Shown here piece by piece: positions 14,801-26,800 of a stretch of DNA of 64,000 bases. The position numbers were made by a program, and so were the translations under genes. The number at the start of each line of letters is the position of its first letter. The stretch's first letter is position 1. Under the pieces are notes generated by a model that saw only the letters and a program-made list of their open reading frames with translations, was not told where the DNA came from and ran no database searches. Source of the DNA: Solea solea (taxonomy: Eukaryota; Chordata; Actinopteri; Pleuronectiformes; Soleidae); assembly GCF_958295425.1 (NCBI RefSeq), contig NC_081145.1, forward strand, positions 28,936,694-29,000,693. Direction: 5' to 3'.

Positions 14801-17800
14801 AAGGGTATTACACAATTCAACCATTTGTATGTAGATGGTGTCTTTGATAGTTTTGCCAATTTGTCATCTCGCTATGCCCTCCCTGTAACTCACCTGTTTC
14901 GCTATTTTCAGACGCAATTTTGTCACTGTTTCCCTAATTTCCCCTCTTTACCTCCAGAACAGCGATGGGAAACCATGCTATCATTTGTCCCTCATCAAAG
15001 AGGAATAATTTCCAAGTTGTACAATATTATATTGGGTTTTGGCAACCACTCAAATGCTAAACTTAAGTGTACATGGGAAGAGGAACTGGGAATACAAATA
15101 CGGGAGGGGTCCTGGGAACAGGCCATAGTGAGGATACGATCTACCACCTCTTGTGCTCGTCTTGGACTTATCCAATTTAAGGTCTTATACAGGGTGCATT
15201 TCTCTAAGTCTAGACTATCTAAACTGTATCCAGAAGTGGAAGATTAATGTGATAAATGCCACATTTCTCCTTGTCATCTTAGCCACATGGTTTTTCTTTG
15301 TCCTGATCTGAAAGGTCTCTGGGTGGATTATTAGGGTTCGAGCAACTCTGTTGCAAGAACCCTATTGTAATCGTAAGGATTCTTCTTCTTCTTCCGATTC
15401 TTCAAAGTAAATCGCGTTTTTGAGGCCCTGAACATGCCCCAAAACTCACCAATTTTTGCAACCGCATCAGACCTGGTGTAAAATTTATGTTTATTAGTGT
15501 TTCGGGGAATGTGCGTTAAAAAATGAAAGTGGGCGGGGAAAATAACTGCTCCACCCCCTAAAACTTGTGGGCCTGAGGATCACGTTTAATGTACATGCAC
15601 GAAACTTGGTACATACGTTCCTTAGGTCGGGATGGTCTAAAAAGTCAGAGAAGCCTATGCTCTAAAACGAACAGGAAAGCCGCCATCTTGGATTGATTGT
15701 TTGCATTTTTTGCAGATTTTGGCCATTTCACACCAATGGTATTTGAACGAACTTGTCCTAGAGCTTTCATGGGATCACCTTTAAACTTGGTGAGGTCACT
15801 GTGGACAAGTTGGTGAAAATTAAAATGTTCCGCCACAGGCAACAAAACTCTTATAACTTTGCGATAGAAGGTCCCATCTCAACCAAATTTACTAGGGCTC
15901 ATGATGGACCATGGCTGAAGAAGTCTATGCAAAAACTGGCCATTTTGAGAACAGCGCCTCCTGGTGGTAACAGAAAATACAAAAAATACACAATTTTGGT
16001 AATAACTTTTACAGAGTTCATCGTATCAAACTCAAAATTGGTGAAAACATTCAAAACATACGGTAGATGATGCGTGCTGAATATGGTAACAAATCGTTCA
16101 ATGGTGTTGCCATGGCACACTGCAAAGGATTCACTCAACTGAGTGGTTTGTTCATTCATTTTCATGCAGTACCTGTCTTCACCACATGATGGAGGCAGCT
16201 GCATACAAATCTAAATGAAAATATTCCATGTCAAAATCAGCGCACCCTGGTGACGGCAGACGAAATTACATTTGCAGTTTTTCATGCTGCTCTAACAGGG
16301 ATTGTTGTATCCACTTGAAACTTGATATGTGAGACCTCAGACCCGTCTGGAACATGTCTGTAAAGGAAGACCTCCCTACAGGAAGTAGAACTCCCGATAA
16401 CAGGAAGTAAAGTCTAAAATTGTCCGATCTTCACGAAACTTGATATGTAAGTCAAGGGACCGTCCCTGAACACGTTTACGGATACACCTTTCACCCAACA
16501 GAAAGTCGGCCATTTTAAACAGGAAGTGCCCTCTAACTTAGCACAGGGACGCTGAAACTAGTCCGAGCTGAAAATACTATGACTGTAAATAACTAGTACC
16601 GCAAGCGTTGAATGAACGGGAGATGAGCTAGAGGACGAAGTCTGCTAAATATCCTGCTATCTCTCGGTGGCTTGAATTTCCTTCGGGATCAATAAACTAT
16701 CTATCTATCATGTTTTTTTTTTAAACTTGAGAAAATTAAATTTATGATGACAGGATGTACAGTCACATTGGTTTTTATGTTACGGTTTTTACACAATAGC
16801 AGTTTATGTTTTGTACTTTTTTTTGGGTTTTCTGATTTTGTAATGATTGTGTGTGGGGTGTGTGGGCGGATCGCTAGAGTGACACACTCTAGTGAGATTC
16901 AGCAAAATAATCACCCAAAATTTCTAAACAAACTCTTCTCCTGCCCAAAATTTCCAACCTACACAGACATCAAAACGTTGCCATGGTTGTCCTCTAACAC
17001 TGTGTGTTTTCATGTTCATATGACTTGTAGTTTTTCTTAAAATCACCTCAAAGCGCAGAGAATTCTGGTCACAGCCTCCATTCACTTACATGTTAAAATG
17101 TCTGCTTTGGAGTTTTGGAAAAACCAACCCAAGGGTGATTTCAAAACTGTGATTTCTCTGTCAATTTACACCCGTTTGTCACAAATGAAAAGCCTCCTGA
17201 TGCTCACAAACCAAAAATTGTATCTCTATCATCAACCGTTCTTGAAATATGACAACTTTAAAACATGCTGTTTTCTCTGCACACCCAAACTTTGGCGTGT
17301 AACTCCTCCCACAGTTTTGAGAAAACCCCCACACATGTTATATCAAACGTGCAAAAATCGCAGAAAACTGTGAAGAATTTCCACATACACATGAATAGGA
17401 AACGGAGGGGCTTGTGAATCTCTCTCTCTCCCTCTCTCCTTTAAAACTTGGTGTTTTCATCTTGATGTACTTCATCTTTTAAAGGTTCAATCCTTTAATC
17501 CTTTACCAGCAAAAGTCCTGCACCCGACGATACATGCCGCAAGAACTGCAGGCACGCTCGAAATTTCGGCACGGAATTGACTATCTAGTTGTTCTCCTTG
17601 GGCAAAGCTTTAAATATTGATTGCTTTCATAGCTTAACACTACCTATTAACTCTTACACAACTTTAGTTACAGAAAAAGTTGTTTTTCCATCCAAATCAC
17701 TCAATACATTTTGTACCTTTACAATAAATACTGCATAAGTTAATTAAAAGTGTCGCATATACAGTAAATAGCTGTTAAGGGGGCTTCAATGCAGATATTA

Positions 17801-20800
17801 CGATAATACTCCATCTCATCCATGCTTCATTATTGATACCAATGAAATGACAGGATGCCACATTCGCGTAAGTTAGCGTTCTGATGCTAATGTTAGCCTG
17901 TGCCCCATGTTATGTTATGATGATATCATTATCTGTGTCAGCAGCGCCACTTACCACTGTCTTTTTTCTTCTTTCTCTTCTTACTACCTGACTGATAGTT
18001 CCTCTTCATTTGACTTCAGCTTCATTCAAACTTGCAGAACGATAACTTCACACAGGTTAACGTGCGGTGGGATGATGGGATTGACGTGGTGCCCCTTTAG
18101 GGAGGTTTCCTACTGAGATGTCATTGCAAATCACCTGTTGTTGTTTAAGGGGGACGGGGATACGTCTCATTATAATATTTTTTGTTGCCTGCCTTGCCTG
18201 TTTACAATTTCCCTAGTTTAAATGTTGCTAACAGCTAATGCTCCTCCTGTGACCCCGCCTTCATCTGTGTCTCATTAACCAGGAGGAGAAGAAATGTTTT
18301 GTGTGCGACTCAGCGATGCCATACGACGAGCGGACCAATCAGACGAGCAGCCACGGCATCGAGAACGTCGTCACAACGTTCGCTCCAAACAGATTAAAGA
18401 CGTGGTGGCAGTCTGAGAATGGTGAGCTCAATCTGATCATGTCATCTCAATCCAGATTAGAGTTTTCTTAAATCTTTTTTACATCACCATGGAAACGTAT
18501 GCTGGTCTGGATCACCTTCTGTTTAGAGGTTCAGTTTTCACTTGAATTCATCCATTCATTCATTCATCATCAACATGAATCAACCAGCTGATCTGATCTG
18601 AGCTGATCTGATTCCACTCACATGTTCAGACTGTAAACAGGTGTCATGTGACCTGTGATCATATGCAGGTGTGGAGAATGTCACCATGCAGCTGGACCTG
18701 GAGGCGGAGTTTCACTTCACTCACCTCATCATGACCTTTAAGGTAAGTGTTCCATCCTGATGCATGAGGCAGGTTTAATGTTAACCATTCATTGGTTTGA
18801 ATGAATGAATGAATGTATGAATGACTTGGTATTGATGTCATCATCTAGGTGCTAGCCATTTGTTCACCTGCTCATCTGGGGTTATGGTGAGAGGATGAAT
18901 GAATGAACAGTAATGAGAACATGAGATTAACAGTCAAAAACGTTTCCTTGCAGACGTTCCGTCCAGCTGCCATGGCGATTGAGCGGTCAGCTGACTTTGG
19001 TAAGACGTGGCAGGTTTATCGTTACTTTGCGTACGACTGTGAGACGTCGTTCCCCGACATTTCCCATGGTCCAATGCAGAAGGTCGATGATGTCATCTGT
19101 GACTCACGTTACTCTGACATCGAGCCGTCCACTGAAGGCGAGGTAATTCAATCAAATGTAATGTTAATAACTGTTAATAACCGAGTGAGTGAGGGGAAAA
19201 ATAAAAATAAAAGAGTTGACTCAACTGTCCTGTATCCTAGTCCACGTTCTCATTGAATTCAAAAACCCTTGTGTACGCATTCAAAGTCATCCATAGCTCT
19301 GCCCCACCATAGCTGTTCTCAGAACCACGTGTTGTGATCCTGTGAGTCAGAGGTCATATGTTTGGTTTTGTTCAGGTTATTTTCAGAGTACTGGACCCGG
19401 CGTTCAGGATCAACGACCCGTACAGTCCCAGGATTCAGAGTACGTTGGATCACTTATTGACCTGTTTGTGACCCTCTATTGAACATTTATCAAATATTTA
19501 TTGATTGTTTTTTTTTTTCAGACATGTTAAAGATAACCAATCTGCGTGTTAAGTTCACTAAACTTCACACGCTTGGAGACAACCTGCTAGACTCTCGTAT
19601 GGAGATCAAAGAGAAGTATTACTATGCCGTCTACGACATGGTGGTGCGAGGAAACTGCTTCTGCTATGGCCACGCCTCTGAGTGCGCCCCTGTCCACGGA
19701 ACAGGTTCAGTCCTGGAAGGCATGGTGAGTCCTGGTGATGCAGACACAGGGTCAGAGGTCAAACTTGTTCACTTGTTGATGATGATGTCACTGTGTGTGT
19801 GTGTGTGTGTAGGTTCATGGTCACTGCATGTGTAACCACAACACCAAAGGTCTGAACTGTGAACGCTGTCAGGACTTTTATCATGATCTTCCCTGGAGAC
19901 CGGCAGAGGGACGCAACACCAATGCCTGCAATAGTCAGTCTCTAGTTTCTGTTGGTTTCTAGTGGTCTTTATTGATTGGTTAAATCCATCACGTCATGGA
20001 CAAACAGTGGACATGTCTGAGTCCGTCTTCTTCTGTGCAGAATGTAACTGTAACCAGCACTCGGACTCGTGTCACTTTGACGCGGCCGTGTTCATGGCTT
20101 CAGGAAACGTCAGCGGTGGCGTCTGTGACAACTGTGGACACAACACAGCGGGACACAACTGTGAGCAGTGTCAACCATTTTACTACCAACACCCAGAGAG
20201 AGACGTGAGAGACCCAAACATCTGCCAGCGTGAGTCTGACCTATGACCTAATGCTTAACCCCGCCCTCCAGGAATTCACTGACTATTAAATCTGAAATGT
20301 CCTCTACTGTGTAGCATGTAACTGTGACCCTGTTGGATCTCTGAATGGAGGGTCATGTGACCCGATGACTGATGTTGTCAGCGGGCTGATCGCGGGTCAG
20401 TGTCGCTGTAAAGTCAACGTAGAGGGAGAACGCTGTGAGCGCTGCAAACACGCCCACTATGGTCTGAGTGACGAGCCGGAAGGTTGTAAAGGTACAACAT
20501 TAAAAAATCACAAAAACATGTGTTTCAGTGCGAGTTACTCTGCATGTAACAGTGAATTGTGTGTCACATGATGCAGCATGTACCTGTAGTCCACTGGGAA
20601 CACTTCCTGGAGGAAATCCATGTGACCGGGAATCAGGAAGTTGTTTCTGTAAACGTCTGGTGACGGGACGGGACTGTGACCAGTGTGTGGTAAGAAAATA
20701 CACAACAACACAACCTGTAACCAGATTACGGAGAGGACTGTAACCAGATTATTGAGAGGACTGTGACCAGTGTGTGTGTGGTGAGAAAATACACAACAAC

Positions 20801-23800
20801 ACAACCTTTGACCAGATTACTGAGGTAGACTGTAACCAGATTATTGAGGATTGTGACCAGATTACTGAGGTAGACTGTAACCAGATTATTGAGAGGACTG
20901 TGACCAGATTACTGAGGTAGACTGTAACCAGATTATTGAGAGGACTGTGACCAGATTACTGAGGTAGACTTTAACCAGATTGAGAGGACTGTGACCAGAT
21001 TATTGAGAGGATTGTAACCAGATTACTGAGGTAGACTGTAACCAATGTGTGGTAAGAGGAGAGAGAGCGAGCACCAGTGAATGTGGTCTGTGGTTCAGAT
21101 GTGAAAAGAAACTGTGGTTGGATCAGGTTTCAGGTCTGAAATCATGATCAGATTACATGAGTCTGTGGGAGGTGATGTGTATTTATGTGTGTGTGTGTGT
21201 GTGTGTGTCAGTCTGAACACTGGGGCCTCAGTAATGACATGGACGGCTGCAGATCATGTGACTGTGACCTTGGAGGAGCCGTCAACAACCAGTAAGTTTA
21301 TGACTAAATCAAACACGCTAACAATTTGCTAATCTGTTCTGACATGCTCCATTTCCTGTGTGCAGGTGTGATCATGTGACGGGTCAGTGTGTGTGCAAAG
21401 ATCACATGTTTGGCCGACGTTGTGATCAGGTGGAGTCTGGATTCTTTTTTGTTGCCTTGGATCATTATACATATGAAGCGGAGGATGCCACATTTGGACC
21501 CGTGAGTCACTCTGAGTCACTTTTATCCTTTGACCTCTGACCTTCTGTTCACCTGTTTTTCTAGGGAAAACAAAAGTGATTAAAAAGTGAAATATATATA
21601 TTTAAAAGTAAAAAATAAATATTTAAAAACATGTTCGAGTGAAATGAGTGAAAGTGATTTGATGCCATTTTAAGCTGTAACCATAGATATAAATATATTT
21701 AATGTATGTTTTCTCATCTCTTTAGGATGTGACTGTTGTGACAAGGCCACACCCACAGGATCGCAGTACCACCTGGACAGGTGTGGGCCTGGTCAACGTA
21801 CCAGAGGGCGCTTTCCTGGAGTTCACTGTGGACAACATCCCTCACTCCATGGAGTATGACATCATCATCCGCTATGAGCCTCAGGTACAAAGCTGTCAGC
21901 TGACAGGTGTCAGGGTGTAAGGTGACAGGTGTCAGGTATAACCCCACCCACCAGCAGAAGTCAAACCACATGAACAATGAACAGAAGCCACTGCAGATTC
22001 CAGTGTTTGTCTTTTCATGATTATTAAAAAGAATATGTTTAAAATGTGATGCAGCTTCCTGACCAATGGGAGGAGGTTCTGATGACAGTGATGAGGCCTG
22101 AGCCAATCAGAGCACACAACCGCTGTGTTAACACAGTTCCTGATGATGACAACCAGATGACTTCACTTCACCCTGGCTCACGGTAACATTCACGACTGTT
22201 TGTAACCAATGACATTATTAAATATTGTGACTGTGACCACGTTTACAACTGTGACCCAGAAACAACCGAACAAATATAACCATTACAATTAAGGACTGAC
22301 TGAGTGGACATTACAGGACTGACTGAATCACTGCTGCGTTCAAGACCCTGTTAAAAGCTAGTGTTTAGTGAAACAGTCTTGTGTAACTGTCCCTCTTCAG
22401 GTACGTGGTTCTTCCCAGACCAGTGTGTTTTGAAACTGGTCTGAACTACACGGTCCGTCTCAGTCTGCCTCTCTACTCTGCCCTCAGTGATGTCCAGTCT
22501 CCATACACACTCATCGACTCGGTGAGAAAAACAGGAAGTTTCAGCTGCAGATTTTTCAATTGTAATTGATTGATCAGAGATTGTCAGTCAAATGTTTTCT
22601 CTTCACAGTCTTGAATGAAGTCTTTTTTAATTGTCAGATTGTGTTGATGCCACACTGTAAGAACCTCGATGTCTTCACCACCTTAGAAGGTGGAGACTCT
22701 CACAGAAACAGTGGCTGGGACACTTTCCAACGTTATCGTTGTCAAGAGAACAGTCAGGGTGTCATCAAGACGCCGATGACGGACATCTGCAGAAACTTCA
22801 TCTTCAGCATCTCTGCCATGTTACACCAAGGAGCTAAAGGTTTCTTCTTCTTCTTTATTTCCTGTTGTTTTTGTTCTAATGTTTACGACCGTTTCCTCAC
22901 AGTCATTGTGTCTCTGTCCCACAGGGAATGTTTACTTTGTTTGAAGTGTTTTTATCTGTGTTGAAATCCACAGAGTGTCAGTGTGACCCACAAGGTTCCC
23001 TCAGCACAGTGTGTGACCCCAGTGGGGGTCAGTGTCACTGTCGTCCTAACGTGGTCGGTAGAAACTGTGACCGATGTTCTCCGGCCACGTTCCAGTTCGG
23101 ACCCAATGGCTGCAGAGGTGAGGACACGATCATCCAATCATTGTCCAGTCCAAGGGTGTAGGTTTGTTTACAAGCCTGGTGTGGACACTGGTGTAGACAT
23201 TGTTCAGTTTGAGAGGTTAAAACCCCCCTAAACCCTCTAATGTTGCTGCTGATTTGCCTTGTTTTTGTTGACATGATGCCTCTCTGTCTGTGATTGGTTC
23301 ACTGAAATCCGCTCACTCACTCTCGTTCTCCCCTCACAGCATTCACACACACATAAACACTTGTCCTGTCTATATTGGTGGGGACAAAATGTCTCCAGTG
23401 TCCAGACACAAAACTACGCCTTTGGTCCAGTCAGTCAATACTGATGTAACAAATAATGATCAACATAAAACAAAGATGAATGAAAACCCTCTAAACCTAT
23501 TCCTTTTCTGTGTTTGATATGTCTGTTTCTTTTGTGTGTGTCTGTGCAGAATGTGAGTGTGACCCTCAGGGTTCACACAATCAGTTTTGTGATCAGCTCA
23601 GCGGACAGTGTGCTTGTGTGTCGGGCACATATGGTCGGCAATGTGATGACTGTCTGCCGGGTCACTGGGGTTTTCCCGCCTGCCGACCCTGCTCGTGTAA
23701 CGGTCACGCTGATTCCTGTGACCCGTTCACCGGCTCCTGCATCGACTGCAGGGACCACAGCTCTGGATACAGCTGTGACAGGTGACACTTCACACACAAT

Positions 23801-26800
23801 CATGACTGATTCTCTTCATCACATGTTAAATATTTCTTTGTTTGCCTTCTGACTTCCTGTCACATGCCTTTTAGATGTCTGGATGGTTACTATGGTGACC
23901 CAGTCTTGGGGTCTGGGGACCACTGTCGTCCATGCATGTGTCCTGATGGCCCTGGCACCCACAGACAGTTTGCAGGAAGTTGTTACCAAAGCAACGAGTC
24001 CCAGCAGGCGATCTGTGTCTGCAACACTGGATACAAAGGTTAAAACTTCTCACCCTGAGCCCCTGAACCTTAACCGATGCTAAACCCTCTAAACCTGAAC
24101 AGATGCTGAAAACTAAACCCTCTAAACCTGAACAGATGCTGAAAACTAAACCCTCTAAACCTGAACAGATGCTGAAAACTAAACCCTCTAAACCTGAACA
24201 GATGCTGAAAACTAAACCCTCTAAACCTGAACAGATGCTGAAAACTAAACCCTCTAAACCTGAACAGATGCTGAAAACTAAACCCTCTAAACCTGAACAG
24301 ATACTGAAAACTAAACCCTCTAAACCTGTTCATGCACAGTGTTTGACATGTCAGTGTAACGTTAATGTTAATATAAAACAACAAGAACACATCCACTCAT
24401 ATACAACAACTGATCCCCTGAATCTCATTTTGAGTCGTTAACTTTTATCAATAGTGTAAAAAAAGTGTGTTTAATTTACAATCATTTAAAAGTAAAAATA
24501 CAAAAAAGTCATAATAATTGGTGCCTGTAACTGTCCTCAGGTACTCGTTGTGATGAGTGCACCTCTGGTTACTATGGAAACCCGGGCGAGCCAGGTGGCC
24601 AGTGTCAACCCTGTCAGTGCAACAACAACATTGACGTGTTGGAGCTAGAATCCTGCGACGCTCGTAGTGGCGAGTGTCTGCGCTGCCTGTACCACACTGA
24701 GGGTGTCGCCTGTCACCGCTGCAAACAGGGTTACTATGGAAATGCTCTGCTGCAGGACTGCACAAGTGAGTACACAACTCCGTTTCCATGACAACCCTCT
24801 CCATTGTCATGATCTCAGCGTGACATGAAAACCTTTTGTTCAGAGTGTGTGTGTAACCAGCTCGGCAGCGATCCCTCCAGCCGCCAATCATCTGGAGAAT
24901 TTGAGTGTGAGCGCAGCAGTGGTCAGTGTCAGTGTCTGTCAAATGTGAGGGGTCAACACTGTGACCGCTGTGCTCCAGACACCTGGAACATGGGCAGCAG
25001 CAGTGGCTGCCAGGCCTGCGACTGTGACCCCAATCATTCATACGGGACATCCTGTGATGAGGTAAGGAAGAAAATGAAAGGTACGAAGTCACTACGATGT
25101 GATGTTGGAGGGTGGAGTGGCTCAGTGGTTAAGACCGGTACCCTGTGTGCGAAAGACGTCATGGTCGCAAGTTCGACTCCACCCCTGGCTGATTGTACTC
25201 ATTTCCATTGTAAGTCGCTGTGGATAAAAGCTTCTGCTAAATGACATGTAATGTGATGTTGATGAATATTATTTGTCATCATAAAGGACAATTTCACCCT
25301 TTCGTGTTGTATGAAATGGTTTGATGTTATTTACTCATTAATGGATTATTTGATGATTTTAAGATGAGATAATCCTTTAATGTTTCCATCCTGATTTTCA
25401 AATAGTGTTCTTTGACAGTAATATGTTGTTGTTTATAAACTTTGTTCTACTGATGTTGTTTCATGGACAGATCAGTGGTCAGTGTTCCTGTCATCCAGGC
25501 TTTGGAGGAACAACGTGCACCGAGTGTAGAGAGCTGTTCTGGGGAGACCCAGAGGTTAAATGTCATGGTAGGTGAAATATTCACCAAACATATGAATTGA
25601 AGTGTTGCACATTATCTTCACTTTTTAAGCTTTTTGGTTTTTTTACAAACCATTTGACTTATTATGTAATTGAAGAAGTATGGAGCCCAGGCTCTGTCTG
25701 CTGCCGTCATGTGATTTAACAAACCAGATGTTCCCAGAGCCCCAAAGACATGCTGAGTGGAGACAGAGAAGACAGAGACATGAAAAAGAATAACAATGAA
25801 ATGAGGGAAGATGAAAGAAATGGAGTGAAACACACAGACTCCAGCTGTGTCTGAAACAGTCTGTTGTTTATGGAGCTGAAGAAACTTCAACACAAACCAG
25901 ATGTTGAACACACACAGATGTTTTTATTAAACAGGAAGTTTGTCTCAGACTCTTCCTGTGTGTGTGTGTGTGTGTGTGTGTGTTTGGTCACATCCTGACC
26001 TGCAGACATTTGATCACATGGTTTTTACTTCATGGCTCCTTGTTCCTCTCCTCCACGTGCAACATATTTATACTGTAATATCAAGTCCATACTGTGTATA
26101 TTCTTCTAACTGTCTATAAAGTTCATTCTATTTTAACCTTTTTTTATATTCTAAGTGTTAATATCTTTTATATTCTTATTTCTTTCTTTCTTTGGTAATG
26201 CATGTTTATTATTTCTTCTCTTTGCTGCTGTAACACTGCGGGTCAAATAAAGGACTATCTTCTCTTGTCTTCTTCCCAGCATGTGATTGTGATCCTCGTG
26301 GAATCTCTGAACTTCAGTGTAACAGAGTCAGTGGTCAGTGTGTGTGTGTGGACGGAGTGTCAGGACCGCGCTGTGACCTCTGCGCCCGCGGATTCTCAGG
26401 AAACTTCCCCGACTGCCATCGCTGCCATCAGTGTTTTGCAGAGTGGGACGACGTCATTGGTCAGCTGACCAATCAAACACATCGCCTAGTCAATAGGGTC
26501 AATGCCTTGAAAGCCAGTGGTGTGAGTGGACCCTATAAGAAGTCCATGGAAGTCATGGAGAAGAGTGTCACTGACCTCCAGATCCTCCTGAACCAGAACC
26601 CAGCTTCACAGCCACTCACTGAGATCCAGCTCCTGCTGCAACAGGCCGGGTGAGATTATTTTTAATTACTTTTTGTTTCCATCCTCCTCTGGTCCTCAGT
26701 CCAGGCTGTGACCCTGTGTCTTCTGTTGTGTTCCTCAGTGACCTGATGACGTCTCTGACCCAGATGTTAAACCACACAGAACAGACTCTGATCCAGGTGA

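Larger units (their letters stand above)
9090..15335 (+). mobile_element. Degenerate Tx1/L1-type LINE in lamb1 intron 2, with nested insertions
   Basis: ORF1 and ORF2 relics lie in order on the + strand. The ORF2 part starts with an APE-type endonuclease ([11 protein letters not shown] at about 10776; [14 protein letters not shown] at about 11145; DHSPLLLNI near 11430) and resumes at 13558 with reverse-transcriptase text ([22 protein letters not shown]) and an L1-group C-terminal segment ([20 protein letters not shown]). Multiple stops and frameshifts make it inactive. The middle of the RT is missing and replaced by a BEL integrase fragment; a SINE and a hAT MITE are inserted as well. Clade assignment comes from the overall layout, not a search. 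Confidence 0.8.
7721..19724 (+). other. lamb1: lamb1 exons 1-7: signal peptide and LN domain
   Basis: Residues 1 to about 304. Residues 1-18 form a hydrophobic signal peptide ([12 protein letters not shown], then a short polar end before QEGG). The LN domain follows with the family landmark [14 protein letters not shown] in exon 2 and [12 protein letters not shown] in exon 5, and the first LE repeat opens with [12 protein letters not shown] near residue 272. LN is the polymerisation domain of laminin short arms. Intron 2 separates residues 81 and 82 and is by far the largest intron because of mobile-element insertions. Confidence 0.93.
19813..21501 (+). other. lamb1: lamb1 exons 8-13: first LE (laminin EGF-like) rod
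   Basis: About residues 305-576. Regular eight-cysteine LE modules with [22 protein letters not shown] and CDCDLGG openings and WGL/YYG-type loops. Exon boundaries mostly fall just before the first cysteine of a module (phase 1), as usual for laminin. Exon 13 carries the change from the last LE repeat into the globular LF domain ([14 protein letters not shown]). Confidence 0.92.
22974..26649 (+). other. lamb1: lamb1 exons 18-24: second LE rod and start of the coiled coil
   Basis: About residues 780-1262. A run of LE modules ([51 protein letters not shown]) followed in exon 24, from around residue 1200, by heptad helix. Introns here contain the 33-bp minisatellite (intron 20), a SINE (intron 22) and a TG microsatellite (intron 23). 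Confidence 0.92.
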
